Assembly: GCA_017503005.1 (NCBI GenBank)
Contig: JAFVTW010000007.1
Location: forward strand, 1 to 64,000
Source of the DNA: Clostridia bacterium
GTDB lineage: Bacteria > Bacillota > Clostridia > Christensenellales > UBA1242
Reading direction: 5' to 3'
Length of the DNA stretch: 64,000 bases
A program made the translations under genes and the position numbers. Positions 38,145-47,830 of this stretch are shown one piece after another. The notes under the pieces were generated by a model, which saw only the letters and a program-made list of their open reading frames with translations, ran no database searches and was not told the DNA's origin. How positions within the stretch are numbered: position 1 is the first letter of the stretch; every line of letters starts with the position of its first letter.

Positions 38145-38182
38145 AAAATAAAGTTCTTGAGAATATCCAAGAACTTTATTTT
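38145..38182. terminator. Bidirectional terminator
   Basis: AAATAAAGTTCTTG / CAAGAACTTTATTT between the convergent DUF2804 and AlkD genes. Confidence 0.9.
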
Positions 38183-38859
38183 TTTAGTTTATTTATAATA
38201 TCTTTTTGATCTTTAGTGAGTCTAAAGCTTTCTTTACATTTTTGTATAGTTTTATTGAATGTAAAAATATCTAACTCACTGCTAGTAAATTTTGAAAGTG
38301 TTTTTTCAAAATATTTTACAAAACAAACACTCACTGCCCAAGCTACAGCCATATTCACATAATAATAGCTAGACTTTACCGAAAACAATCTATCTAACAC
38401 AAGATCTATATAATCGTCATTCAAAAAATAATTTAGATAAGAAACAATAGCAAATCTCTTTTCAAACTCTTTATCACTACAGAAAAATTTATCTAAATAC
38501 TTAAAAATTTTATCTTGGTCATTACCAAAAAACTTTAATGTAGCAACTACACTATCACACTCTGACCAGTCAGCAATTCTAGACACATAATCATCTAGAT
38601 ATTTAAGTTTGATCTCTGCTGGCAGTTTCGAATATCCTACAACAAACCCTTGAAGCATCATCTCTTCATAATTTGACATTTGATTTTGATTTAAAAATGC
38701 AACAGCATCTTCCCTAACAATTTGCTTTGCAATAGCTCTAAGATTTGGAATAGTAACACCTAATATTTGATGTCTACTATTAACTATCTTAGCAGTAAAC
38801 TTTTGAAACTTTTCATCTATAGAACTATTAAGTTGTTGTTTTATCAAAAATATATCCAT
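38176..38859 (-). CDS. DNA alkylation repair protein (AlkD/HEAT-like)
   Basis: 227 residues of HEAT-like helices. Segments typical of the AlkD family: GVTIPNLRAIAK, EEMMLQGFVVGYSK, RIADWSECDSV, VAWAVSVCFVKYF and FNKTIQKCKESFRL. These proteins remove alkylated bases by binding the damaged strand. No strong ribosome site before the ATG. Single gene. Confidence 0.9.
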   Translation of the reverse strand: MDIFLIKQQLNSSIDEKFQKFTAKIVNSRHQILGVTIPNLRAIAKQIVREDAVAFLNQNQMSNYEEMMLQGFVVGYSKLPAEIKLKYLDDYVSRIADWSECDSVVATLKFFGNDQDKIFKYLDKFFCSDKEFEKRFAIVSYLNYFLNDDYIDLVLDRLFSVKSSYYYVNMAVAWAVSVCFVKYFEKTLSKFTSSELDIFTFNKTIQKCKESFRLTKDQKDIINKLKK

Positions 38860-38886
38860 ACATATATACTAACACATTATGTATTT

Positions 38887-38920
38887 AAACAAAACAAAAA
38901 GACGGCATATAAACCGTCTT
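38887..38920 (-). terminator. Terminator of spoIVA
   Basis: AAAGACGG / CCGTCTTT with an 8-base loop, T-run on the minus strand. Confidence 0.8.
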
Positions 38921-38985
38921 TCGGAATGAATATGATTAACAATCAAATACTGATTGAATAACCCAAATTTTGTATTGTTATATAT

Positions 38986-40464
38986 TTATAACAATATACA
39001 AATAACACCACCTTTGCCCTCATTTACAATCCTACCCAAAGTTCTTCTCATCTTCTTTTGAACTTCATTTGGCATAGAAACAAGTTTGTTTTGCAACCCT
39101 TCATTTACCAAAGAACTCAAAGACTTGCCAAACATTTTTGTTTCCCAAATTTTGGTAGGATCACTATCAAATTCTGACAATAAATATTTTACTAAATCTT
39201 CTGACTGTTGTTCTGTACCAACTACTGGACTAACTTCAGTATTAATATCCACCTGCATCAAATGTAAGCTTGGTGCACTAGCTTTTAGTTTTACACCAAA
39301 CCTACCACCTTGTTTAACAATCTGTGGTTCTTCTAATTTCATATCTTCAAGTGACGGATACACAACACCATAACCTGTTTGATTTACTTGTTCTAAAGCA
39401 TCTTTGAATCTATCGTACTGAACCTTAGCTTCAGTAAGTTGTTTGATATAACTAATCAAATGATAATCATTTAAAATACTACAACCACACTCTTCACTAA
39501 GAACTCTATAAAACAATTCTTGTTTAGGCGATACTGTTATTTCTACTCGTCCTTCACCCATTACAATATCAACATTATCTACAAGTTCAAAATTTTCGCT
39601 ATCTTTAAAAATTTCTATGCCACTCTCAAAATCGCCGATTTTATTACACTTATTGACAATTTGCATAACACAACTGGCAATTTCTTGAATAAATTTATTT
39701 TCATAAGGCAAAGCACTTAGCCACGAAGGCATTTTAATATCAACGGAAACTAATGGAAATTCATTTAAAATTGTAGCAAAAATCTTACTAATATCCTCGT
39801 TTGATATATTAGCCACATCAAGAGCTAATACATTTGTTGAATATTTTTCGCTTAATGATTTTACTAAATTTTGGCAATCCTCTCCGTATGGATTTTTTGA
39901 ATTTACAACCACCACAAAAGGTTTACCACACTTTTGCAATTCACTATACACTCTCTCTTCTGCCTTGATATAATCATATCTATCAATATCAGTAATTGTA
40001 CCGTCTGTAGTTAAAAGTACACCTATTGTGCTGTGATTTGTAATTACCTTATTTGTACCTAGTTCTGCAGCTTCGCTAAATGGCAACATTTCTTTTTGCC
40101 ATGGAGTTTTTACCATTCTAGGCTTACTATCTTCAATATGTCCTATAGCACCGTCAACCAAATATCCTACACAATCAATCATTCTTACATTCATATTTAT
40201 GTTTTCATTTACAGTAATCTTTACTGCATCATTTGGCACAAATTTTGGTTGTGTAGTCATTATACTTTTGCCATCACCACTTTGTGGTAATTCATCTATT
40301 GTCCTTTCTTTTACATTAACATCTTCAATATTTGGAATAACCAAAGTACTCAAAACATTTCTAATAAATGTAGACTTACCTGTACGAACAGGCCCTACAA
40401 CTCCAACATATATATCTCCGTTAGTGCGACTAGCAATATCGGAATAAATATTGTAACTATTCAT
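38986..40464 (-). CDS. spoIVA: Stage IV sporulation protein A
   Basis: 492 residues from the ATG at 40464 (GGAGGG upstream), the same length as Bacillus SpoIVA. Walker A GPVRTGKST (24-32), Walker B region MIDCVGYLVDGA, then the middle and C-terminal ATPase-like domains ending in VNEGKGGVICILL. It polymerises by ATP hydrolysis to form the basement layer of the spore coat around the forespore. In many Firmicutes it follows der-plsY-gpsA; here gpsA is missing. Confidence 0.97.
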   Translation of the reverse strand: MNSYNIYSDIASRTNGDIYVGVVGPVRTGKSTFIRNVLSTLVIPNIEDVNVKERTIDELPQSGDGKSIMTTQPKFVPNDAVKITVNENINMNVRMIDCVGYLVDGAIGHIEDSKPRMVKTPWQKEMLPFSEAAELGTNKVITNHSTIGVLLTTDGTITDIDRYDYIKAEERVYSELQKCGKPFVVVVNSKNPYGEDCQNLVKSLSEKYSTNVLALDVANISNEDISKIFATILNEFPLVSVDIKMPSWLSALPYENKFIQEIASCVMQIVNKCNKIGDFESGIEIFKDSENFELVDNVDIVMGEGRVEITVSPKQELFYRVLSEECGCSILNDYHLISYIKQLTEAKVQYDRFKDALEQVNQTGYGVVYPSLEDMKLEEPQIVKQGGRFGVKLKASAPSLHLMQVDINTEVSPVVGTEQQSEDLVKYLLSEFDSDPTKIWETKMFGKSLSSLVNEGLQNKLVSMPNEVQKKMRRTLGRIVNEGKGGVICILL

Positions 40465-40523
40465 ATTTCCCTCCACTGTATTATTACAAAATTATATGTG
40501 AAGGAATTTCATTTTATGATAAA

Positions 40524-40558
40524 AAAGAAAGTTTGAAAATTCAAACTCTCTTTATTTT
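40524..40558 (-). terminator. Terminator of der-plsY
   Basis: AGAAAGTTTGAA / TTCAAACTCTCTTT imperfect stem followed by a T-tract. Confidence 0.75.
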
Positions 40559-40559
40559 T

Positions 40560-41399
40560 TTATTTTGTTGTTTTCTTTGTTGATTTTTTGGTTGCAGGTT
40601 TTGTTTCCACTACCTCTTCTACAACTTCAATTTCGTTCACTTCATCTTCTTCAACTGTTTTTTCTTCAACCTTTTCTTTGGTTGTCTTGGATTTTCTTTC
40701 TTTTACTTTTTCATTATGTTTTTGCTTAATATTGTTGATAAGGTCAGCATCTTTTTGTGTAACAGCTTTCAGATCAATTACATTTTCTTTGTTATTTATC
40801 AATCTTTTGATATTGCTTCTATGTGCAAAGAAAACCAATATTCCTATCATATACAATAAAACTAACCCAAAGTAGTTCTTTTCGATAACCAACATAACTG
40901 TATCTGTAATAACATATGCGAATACACAAATCAAACTACATAAGCTACCAATCCTAATAGCTAAGAACAATACTAGATATACACCTAACAAAATCAAACC
41001 TACTATAGGGTGAGCTACAAATGCAAATCCTATAGAAGTTGCTACACCTTTGCCACCTTTAAATCTATAATATACAGGATATATGTGACCTAAAACAGCA
41101 AAGAAACCTCCGATGTATATAGCCATTCGTGCTATTACACCGCCATCAGCCCCACCAAACATAAAGTAACCGATCAATGCAGGAATGACACCCTTTAGTG
41201 CATCTAATATTAGTGTAAGAACTCCAAATATAACTCCGTGATTACGAAGCATATTCATTGTTCCTGGATTACCACTACCCTCAGTAGTAATATCATTTGA
41301 CTTATTTTTGCTTTTGGCCAAGAGTTTTGCAAACATTACTCCACCAAGCAAATAAGCTCCCACAATAAGCAAAACATATTTAGCTATTGTTTCTACCAT
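40560..41399 (-). CDS. plsY: Glycerol-3-phosphate acyltransferase PlsY with charged tail
   Basis: 279 residues from the ATG at 41399; AAGG lies 9 bases upstream, better spaced than for the ATG at 41408. Five membrane helices with the PlsY motifs EGSGNPGTMNMLR (about 41-53), GHIYPVYYRFKGGKGVAT and the C-terminal FFAHRSNIKRL. It transfers acyl from acyl-phosphate to glycerol-3-phosphate. The last 80 residues are a Lys/Glu/Thr-rich cytosolic tail that ordinary PlsY lacks. Confidence 0.94.
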   Translation of the reverse strand: MVETIAKYVLLIVGAYLLGGVMFAKLLAKSKNKSNDITTEGSGNPGTMNMLRNHGVIFGVLTLILDALKGVIPALIGYFMFGGADGGVIARMAIYIGGFFAVLGHIYPVYYRFKGGKGVATSIGFAFVAHPIVGLILLGVYLVLFLAIRIGSLCSLICVFAYVITDTVMLVIEKNYFGLVLLYMIGILVFFAHRSNIKRLINNKENVIDLKAVTQKDADLINNIKQKHNEKVKERKSKTTKEKVEEKTVEEDEVNEIEVVEEVVETKPATKKSTKKTTK

Positions 41400-41400
41400 T

Positions 41401-41525
41401 TTATACATCCTTCTCTTTTTTACTATTTACTAATAATCTAATAGGAGTACCTTTAAAATCTACAGCATTTCTTAAACAGTTTTCTAAATATCTTAAATAT
41501 GAGAAATGCATCAATTCTTTATCAT
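41401..41525 (-). pseudogene. der: Out-of-frame C-terminal tail of der
   Basis: Read in the shifted frame these bases encode [20 protein letters not shown], then [11 protein letters not shown] and a stop at 41403-41401, the conserved end of Der. One T missing from TTTGTTTTGTT(T)GTAAAT near 41530 separates it from the main frame. Confidence 0.85.
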
Positions 41526-42728
41526 TTACAACAAAACAAATGTAGGAGGATTAGTAGAAGGTTGTGTAATATAATAAATCTTTAATCTTCTACCATTCTT
41601 TGTAGGTGGTTCGTTTGTAAGTACTGCATTTTGCAATACTTCATTCAAAACACCAGTTGTAATTCTGCGACTAGCATTTTCTAGTGCCAAATTAACTGTA
41701 TCCATAAGTTTGTTTATTCTAAGGCCTGTCAAGGCACTACCATATAGTGGAATATAATAATCCATAAACTTCAAATCTTCTTGAAGCTTTTCATTAAACT
41801 TATTCATTGTATAGGTATCTTTTTCGATAGTATCCCATTTATTCATAAGAATTACACTAGGCTTGCCTTCTTCATGTATGAAACCAGCAATTCTTACATC
41901 TTGCTCACTAAGTCCTTCTGCACTATCTACAACCATTACAACGACATCAGCTCTTCTAATAGCATCGAAAGAACGAACAACACTGTATAGTTCTACAGAA
42001 TCTTTGTCTATACTCCTCTTTCTTCTAATACCAGCAGTATCTATAAGCAAGTACTCTTTGCCTTTATATTTAAATGGGCTATCGATAGCATCTCTAGTAG
42101 TACCAGCCACATTAGACACCATTACTCTATTTTCACCCAACAATCTGTTTACCAAACTGCTTTTTCCAGCATTAGGCTTACCAACAACAGCAATTTTAAT
42201 CTTATCATTGTCAGCTTCGGCATCAACTTTGGTTTTAAACTTAGACACTATTACATCTAATAGGTCACCTATACCCTTATTCATTTCTGCAGAAATGGCG
42301 ATAGGTTCCCCCAGACCCAAGTTGTAGAACTCATAAGTTCTTTCAATTTCGTTGTTGTCAACTTTATTTACAACCAAAACAATAGGCACTTTGTATTTTC
42401 TTAAAAAATTAGCAGCATCATAGTCAGCAGGCATCAATCCTTGTCTACCATCTACAAACAATAGTACAACTTGTGCTAATTCTACAGCCAACTCTGCTTG
42501 TCTAGTAATATTTTGTTGAAATTCGTCCTTGTTCTTTACATCTAGACCACCTGTATCAACAATAGTAAAAGCATGCCCACACCATTCTGCATCGGCATAA
42601 ATTCTATCACGGGTAACACCAGGCATATCTTTAACTATGCTTATTTTTTTACCAGCAATTCTATTGAAAAATGTGCTTTTTCCTACATTCGGTCTACCTA
42701 CAACGGCTACTAATGGCTTTTCCAACAC
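41526..42728 (-). CDS. der: Ribosome-associated GTPase Der (EngA), frameshifted near the C-terminus
   Basis: 400 residues in frame. Two GTPase domains: GRPNVGKST (about 11-19), DTGGLD, NKVD; and GKPNAGKSS (about 184-192), [12 protein letters not shown]. The KH-like domain starts normally but stops at PPTFVLL. Restoring one base would give 442 residues, the family's normal length, ending just before plsY. Der is essential for 50S assembly, so a sequence error or an unusual frameshift is more likely than loss. GTG at 42728 or the next codon TTG is the start. Confidence 0.9.
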   Translation of the reverse strand: MLEKPLVAVVGRPNVGKSTFFNRIAGKKISIVKDMPGVTRDRIYADAEWCGHAFTIVDTGGLDVKNKDEFQQNITRQAELAVELAQVVLLFVDGRQGLMPADYDAANFLRKYKVPIVLVVNKVDNNEIERTYEFYNLGLGEPIAISAEMNKGIGDLLDVIVSKFKTKVDAEADNDKIKIAVVGKPNAGKSSLVNRLLGENRVMVSNVAGTTRDAIDSPFKYKGKEYLLIDTAGIRRKRSIDKDSVELYSVVRSFDAIRRADVVVMVVDSAEGLSEQDVRIAGFIHEEGKPSVILMNKWDTIEKDTYTMNKFNEKLQEDLKFMDYYIPLYGSALTGLRINKLMDTVNLALENASRRITTGVLNEVLQNAVLTNEPPTKNGRRLKIYYITQPSTNPPTFVLL

Positions 42729-42813
42729 ACACCTCTAATTTTAGTCTATACATAGTTTACTTTAAATTAACAATTTTAGCAAGTTTTAATAATATGATTT
42801 GTACTAATTTGCA

Positions 42814-42857
42814 AAAATAAAAGAAGAAGGTTTTGTCACACTTCCTCTTTTATTTTA
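42814..42857 (-). terminator. Terminator of spoIIP
   Basis: Imperfect stem AAATAAAAGAAGAAGG / CTTCCTCTTTTATTT with a 10-base loop. Confidence 0.65.
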
Positions 42858-42859
42858 AT

Positions 42860-43960
42860 CTATTTACCCTTCTTATTACTATTATTTTGATTCAATATAT
42901 AAATAGTACCCCAAACTCCGCCACCAACTACTATAAATGTAATGACAATAATAATTATAGATACTACTATATCGTTGTTCTTTTTAATTTCAATATTGTT
43001 AAAATGTTCGTTTATCGTAGGTGTTTCTGGGGTTTCTTCACCACCAACCAGTATTTCACCCGAATCCGTATCTACTGTAGTAGAATACAATGCAGTGGTA
43101 ACAACATCTACTAATGGTTCTACACTATCCAAAACAAGTTCTTTTTCTATCAAGTAAGTACCCATTTCAAACAATAAAGACTTATTATACAACCCTTGAT
43201 TATAGTGTCCTTTCGCCATATAAATATCCGAAAACAGCCATGGATAATCACTCTCTGCCACACTAAGCAAATACATAGCAAACTCTAGATTTTCTTCATA
43301 ATTAGGATTTGCCTTGCCTACTACAATCCTAATCTTACACCTTTCTTTGCCATCAACATTAGTCACATAATAGCTACGACCAACACCATCTCTATGTATA
43401 TCAAAAATAGCATCGGGTTCATAAGATTTTAGCAAATGATTTGCTGTCACACCACTTCTATTGTAAGCTGTTGTATCGTGTGGAATATGTAGAGTTTCAT
43501 CCAACCAAACTTGTACCCCAACCTTCTCAAACCTATCTTGAATTCGTTTAGCCACATCATGTACACCACCAGCACCATACACACTATCGTACCCATCACT
43601 AGGCACATAACTTTCATCATTGTGTGTTAAATACAAACAAATTTTTCTGTCTTTCCCACTTTCAATTTTCTGTCTATGTGGATTTACAGAAATATTTGGT
43701 TTTTTAAGTTCTTTCTCAAATTGAGCTGTCGCAACTTTCCTTTGTGTATCCACCTCTACAATAGTATAAAGCTTAAAATCTTTTGAAATGTAACTATCGC
43801 CAACTTCTACACTACTTTTTTCAAACAAATATTGATTATTCTCAGTATATACCACATATCTATTCCCCGTTTCGCCATCAAATGCAAAAACAACAAACTG
43901 CCCACGAAGTAAAACCAAACCAAATATTATGCATATAATAAATAAACCTACTTTTTTCAT
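42860..43960 (-). CDS. spoIIP: Stage II sporulation protein P (peptidoglycan amidase/endopeptidase)
   Basis: 366 residues. An N-terminal membrane helix, then the SpoIIP domain: ICLYLTHNDESYVP (metal His), DAIFDIHRDGVGR (His/Arg) and SLLFEMGTYL (catalytic Glu). It degrades septal peptidoglycan during engulfment together with SpoIID and SpoIIM. Unusual here: a second transmembrane helix at the C-terminus (about 333-356), then a short Lys-rich end. It overlaps the preceding membrane protein gene by 4 bases (ATGA). Confidence 0.93.
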   Translation of the reverse strand: MKKVGLFIICIIFGLVLLRGQFVVFAFDGETGNRYVVYTENNQYLFEKSSVEVGDSYISKDFKLYTIVEVDTQRKVATAQFEKELKKPNISVNPHRQKIESGKDRKICLYLTHNDESYVPSDGYDSVYGAGGVHDVAKRIQDRFEKVGVQVWLDETLHIPHDTTAYNRSGVTANHLLKSYEPDAIFDIHRDGVGRSYYVTNVDGKERCKIRIVVGKANPNYEENLEFAMYLLSVAESDYPWLFSDIYMAKGHYNQGLYNKSLLFEMGTYLIEKELVLDSVEPLVDVVTTALYSTTVDTDSGEILVGGEETPETPTINEHFNNIEIKKNNDIVVSIIIIVITFIVVGGGVWGTIYILNQNNSNKKGK

Positions 43961-44517
43961 ATGTGCATCTCCATTGACTTGATTAGCTTTGAAATAAACA
44001 AATTAAACACATAAAACCCAATAGTTACTATTATTATTGCATTGCAAAGGTCTACACTAGCAAAATTTATAAAACCCAAACCACTCTCTACAAACAAATT
44101 TGCAATACTAAGCAGTAAAAAACTTAGAGAGTTAAGAAACATCACACTTTTAAAATCAAACAAAAATATTAGATTTGCTAAGAATACAATAATCATAATG
44201 GGTGCTTGATATATTGATGTAATATAATCACTATTTCGACTAACAACCAGCACATATACTAACACCACCATCAAAGACATAATTATTAACAAAAAATATT
44301 TTTTACAACTAATAGCCACACAAGAATATACAAACACACTAATAGCAGCTATTGTAAACAAGATATTTATAGATACTCTATCTAATACAAATGGCGAAAC
44401 AAAATATCCCAACATAAACAAAAACAATATGGGTATCAAAATCCATTTAAATTTAGATTTCATATAAAATAAAATATAGATAGTTGTAATTACCAAAAAA
44501 ATAAAACCTATCGGCAT
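43957..44517 (-). CDS. Unknown membrane protein coupled to spoIIP
   Basis: 186 residues from the ATG at 44517 (AGAGGTG upstream). Five or six transmembrane helices and few charged residues. No family recognised. The 4-base overlap with spoIIP implies translational coupling and possibly a shared role in engulfment; that is inference from position. Confidence 0.7.
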   Translation of the reverse strand: MPIGFIFLVITTIYILFYMKSKFKWILIPILFLFMLGYFVSPFVLDRVSINILFTIAAISVFVYSCVAISCKKYFLLIIMSLMVVLVYVLVVSRNSDYITSIYQAPIMIIVFLANLIFLFDFKSVMFLNSLSFLLLSIANLFVESGLGFINFASVDLCNAIIIVTIGFYVFNLFISKLIKSMEMHI

Positions 44518-44600
44518 ACTATCACCTCTCTTATTTTTAATTTGTGAAAATAAAGGGCTAATATGCAAAAAATAAAAATATAATAATACTGGAAACAACA

Positions 44601-44951
44601 ATGGAAATATCTTTTTGCGATTTAAGAAGTAAAGAAGTAATCAATATATGCGACGGCAAAAAATTAGGAAACATCATAGATATGGTGTTTGATTCTTTTA
44701 CATGCAAAATTACTGGAATAGTAGTTCCCGGTGAAAAAACATTCTTTAGTTTTTTTAAAAGTAATCCTGCCATTTTTATACCCTTTTGCAAAATAAGAAA
44801 AATAGGCAAAGATGTTATTTTGGTCGAGCTAAATCCTATAAACACAACTCAAGTAAACACATTAGAAAACAAAAACGAAACAATAACCACACAATCAAAC
44901 GAAGGAGTAGAAGAAATAGAAGCAGACCTAAACGAGCAAAATAATAAATAA
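44601..44951 (+). CDS. YlmC/YmxH-family sporulation protein (PRC barrel)
   Basis: 116 residues. LRSKEVINICDGKKLGNIIDMVFD is the YlmC/YmxH opening, with PGEKTFFSFFKSN following; a 35-residue acidic tail follows. These small PRC-barrel proteins are widespread in spore formers. It is upstream of nrdR on the same strand. Confidence 0.88.
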   Translation: MEISFCDLRSKEVINICDGKKLGNIIDMVFDSFTCKITGIVVPGEKTFFSFFKSNPAIFIPFCKIRKIGKDVILVELNPINTTQVNTLENKNETITTQSNEGVEEIEADLNEQNNK

Positions 44952-45027
44952 TATACTACATTGTTTGCCTAAGGCTCATTTTTTTGATAAACTAAACTAG
45001 CATAAAAAACTTAAGGATAAAGACAAT

Positions 45028-45495
45028 ATGAAATGTATATTTTGTGGCTGTAAAGACAGCAAAGTTATTGACTCTAGATATGTAGAAGAAAGCAACTCAA
45101 TTAGAAGAAGAAGAGAATGCCTAAATCCTGAATGTCAAAAAAGATTCAACACATACGAAACTGTAGAGATATTACCTATAATGGTAATCAAAAACGACCA
45201 AAGCAGACAAGAATTTAACTCAATGAAAATGAAACAAGGTATCATGAGAGCTTGTGAAAAAAGACCTGTGTCTGTAGCACAAATCGACGAGATGGTAAAT
45301 GAAATAGAAAAACAAATTCAAAACAGTTTGAAACAAGAAATCACCACAAAAGAAATTGGTGAAATTATTATGGAAAAACTAAAAAAATTAGATGAAGTTT
45401 CTTATATAAGATTTGCATCAGTTTATCGTAAGTTTACAGATATTACACACTTTATGGAGTTCATCAAAGAATTCGAAAACATTATAAATAAGTAA
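45028..45495 (+). CDS. nrdR: Transcriptional repressor NrdR
   Basis: 155 residues. The N-terminal zinc ribbon MKCIFCGCKDSKVIDSR...CLNPECQKRF is followed by an ATP-cone (VIKNDQSRQEF, SYIRFASVYRKF). It represses ribonucleotide reductase genes according to dATP/ATP level. AAGGATAAAGAC precedes the ATG. Confidence 0.97.
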   Translation: MKCIFCGCKDSKVIDSRYVEESNSIRRRRECLNPECQKRFNTYETVEILPIMVIKNDQSRQEFNSMKMKQGIMRACEKRPVSVAQIDEMVNEIEKQIQNSLKQEITTKEIGEIIMEKLKKLDEVSYIRFASVYRKFTDITHFMEFIKEFENIINK

Positions 45496-45497
45496 CA

Positions 45498-45524
45498 AAA
45501 AAACGACTATATTTAGTCGTTTTT
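45498..45524. terminator. Bidirectional terminator
   Basis: AAAAAAACGACTA / TAGTCGTTTTTT stem between nrdR and the convergent HD gene. Confidence 0.9.
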
Positions 45525-45530
45525 TATTTG

Positions 45531-45541
45531 TTTGCATAGCA
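45531..45541 (+). repeat. Dispersed intergenic repeat core, copy E
   Basis: TTTGCATAGCA, 14 bases past the stop of the HD-domain gene. Confidence 0.45.
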
Positions 45542-45554
45542 CAATAAATATGTA

Positions 45555-46139
45555 TTATCTAGCTTCATCTAGATATGTAGTAAGGGTGTCTGCTGTATGA
45601 AATATAATAGCTGTAGGATATCTATAAAAAGCATCAGACACTGAGTACGAACCACCCTTAACTCTAGGATCAAAACCACCCATATGCCAGTTGATAGCTA
45701 TAGCTTCTTCTCTGGTAAGTCTCAAAAATCCATTGATAATATACACTGATTTTTCGCCATGTCCATAAGGTAAATCTTCATCAAATGTATAGTATGGTTG
45801 TTTAACCCAAGTACCGGTCTCGTCTTTAACATTTCTAAAATCAACCTTATAACTATTCACCTTGCACACATCATGTAATAGACCTATGATAGCAATGCTC
45901 TCATCACTAATTACTGATTGATAGTTTTCACCAAACTCAGCTTTGATCATAGCCAAATACCTTTTGTATACTTTCACACTATGTTCGCACAATCCTCCTT
46001 CAAATGCAGAGTGGAATTTTGTACTAGCAGGTGCAGTAAAAAAATCTGATTTGGTTAACCAGTTTAATAATTCTTCGCTACCTTCACGAGTAATGTTTGT
46101 TTTGTAAATATTTAAAAATTCTTCTCTAAAATCGCTCAT
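45555..46139 (-). CDS. HD-domain phosphohydrolase-like protein
   Basis: 194 residues. The HD pattern is visible as GGLCEHSVKVYKRY, GLLHDVCK (the HD pair, about 92-93), GHGEKSVYIING and IFHTADTLTTYLDE. Metal-dependent phosphohydrolases of this type act on nucleotides or cyclic dinucleotides; substrate unknown. GGTGA precedes the ATG. Confidence 0.85.
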   Translation of the reverse strand: MSDFREEFLNIYKTNITREGSEELLNWLTKSDFFTAPASTKFHSAFEGGLCEHSVKVYKRYLAMIKAEFGENYQSVISDESIAIIGLLHDVCKVNSYKVDFRNVKDETGTWVKQPYYTFDEDLPYGHGEKSVYIINGFLRLTREEAIAINWHMGGFDPRVKGGSYSVSDAFYRYPTAIIFHTADTLTTYLDEAR

Positions 46140-46301
46140 ATTTCACCATTATAATTTTTTATGTAGTTTAGCATATTTATGAAATTTATAAAAACAAAAT
46201 AAATACTTTTTAAATATATATTATATTTAAGGGATTATTGTTTGACTTTATTTCCCACACATTTTAAAATTGTGATAGAAAATATAAAAGGTTGCGATAT
46301 T

Positions 46302-47825
46302 TTGTTAAAAATTGTATTAGGCAAATTAAAAGAAAGTGCAATATCTGTATGTCCTATAGCAATTGTAGTGCTTATTTTGGGATTTACAATTTCACCACTT
46401 ACTGGTTACGACATATCTAAATTTATTGTTTCAGCTATACTACTTATTTTTGGTATGGCTTTATTTGGTGTGGGTGCAGACACCGCTATGTTTACTATAG
46501 GTTCAAGTATAGGCTCTAATTTAAGCAAATCTCGTAGATTTATAATGTTACTACTACTTGCCCTACTACTAGGATTTATTATTACTCTAGCCGAACCTGA
46601 TCTATCCGTATTGGCTGGCCAAGTAATTTCTATAAATAAATGGTTGTTTATAGCTGTGGTTTCTATAGGTGTTGGATTGTTCTTAACCATGGCTGTACTT
46701 AGAATAATATTTCAAGTAAAACTAAAAACCATACTTATCATATCTTACCTAATAGTATTTGTCCTTATGATATTTACCCCTAGTGGTTACCTACCAGTAT
46801 CTATAGACTCTGGTGCCGTAACAACCGGCCCTATATCTGTACCATTTATAATGGCATTTGGTATGGGTATATCTGCCGTTCGTAGTGGTCATGCAGATGA
46901 AAATGACAGCTTTGGTTTGATAGCACTTACCAGTGTAGGTCCACTAATTACAACCCAACTACTATGTATAATTGTAGGTAATAACATAGAAGCTGTAAAC
47001 ACAGTAATCACACAATCATCTGCTGGCACATTCCTTACTTTAATTAGTGAGTTTGGAGCTAAATTTATGTTAAATCTAGAAGAAATATTGTTGGTTCTAT
47101 TGCCTATAGTAATTTTCTTCTTTATATATAATGCAATATTTTTAAAATATCCTAAAACACAAATTTTTAAAATTATTGTAGGACTAATGTATGCATATTT
47201 TGGTATAGTAATTTTCCTAACAGGTGTACTTACAGGTTTCTTACCAGTAGCAAGTGTAATGGGCTACAACATAGCAAATTCACAGTATAGTTGGCTACTT
47301 ATACCTATTGCTGCAGTAGTTGGTCTACTAATAGTAATGGCAGAACCTGCAGTACATGTATTAAACAAAAAAGTAGAAGATATCACACATGGTATAATCA
47401 GCAAAAAAGTAATGATGATATCTATAAGCATAGGTGTGTCACTTAGTTTGGTTATTGCCCTGCTTAGAGTATTGTACAATATACCATTTATATGGCTAAT
47501 CATACCACTATATGCAATTACACTTGTATGTGCAAGCATGTGTACCCCTATCTTTACTGCAATAGCATTTGATAGTGGTGGTGTAGCATCTGGAACAATG
47601 GCAACCAGCTTTATACTACCTTTTGTTATGGGAATATGTGAAGCTAGTGGCATAAACATAATGAACGGTGCTTTTGGAACAATAGCATTTATAGCATGTT
47701 TACCTATACTTACAATATCAATATTAGGTTTGATATACAAAATAATATCTAATTACCAAAAACAAAAAGAACAACCAAAAACAAAAACACCTGTTGTTAT
47801 TGTTGAATTTGATTATGGAGATTAA
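46302..47825 (+). CDS. DUF1538 membrane protein (two-repeat transporter-like)
   Basis: About 507 residues from a TTG at 46302 with AAAAGG ten bases before; the frame is open to 46242 upstream, so the start is uncertain. Twelve or more transmembrane helices in two homologous halves: ADTAMFTIGSSIGSNLSKS with TLAEPDLSVLAGQV, and LTGFLPVASVMGYNIANSQ with MAEPAVHVLNKKV; also DSGAVTTGPISVPFIMAFGMG against DSGGVASGTMATSFILPFVMG. This inverted or tandem repeat build is typical of DUF1538 proteins and of carriers. Two PII-type genes follow directly, which suggests regulated transport. Confidence 0.85.
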   Translation: MLKIVLGKLKESAISVCPIAIVVLILGFTISPLTGYDISKFIVSAILLIFGMALFGVGADTAMFTIGSSIGSNLSKSRRFIMLLLLALLLGFIITLAEPDLSVLAGQVISINKWLFIAVVSIGVGLFLTMAVLRIIFQVKLKTILIISYLIVFVLMIFTPSGYLPVSIDSGAVTTGPISVPFIMAFGMGISAVRSGHADENDSFGLIALTSVGPLITTQLLCIIVGNNIEAVNTVITQSSAGTFLTLISEFGAKFMLNLEEILLVLLPIVIFFFIYNAIFLKYPKTQIFKIIVGLMYAYFGIVIFLTGVLTGFLPVASVMGYNIANSQYSWLLIPIAAVVGLLIVMAEPAVHVLNKKVEDITHGIISKKVMMISISIGVSLSLVIALLRVLYNIPFIWLIIPLYAITLVCASMCTPIFTAIAFDSGGVASGTMATSFILPFVMGICEASGINIMNGAFGTIAFIACLPILTISILGLIYKIISNYQKQKEQPKTKTPVVIVEFDYGD

Positions 47826-47830
47826 TAATT

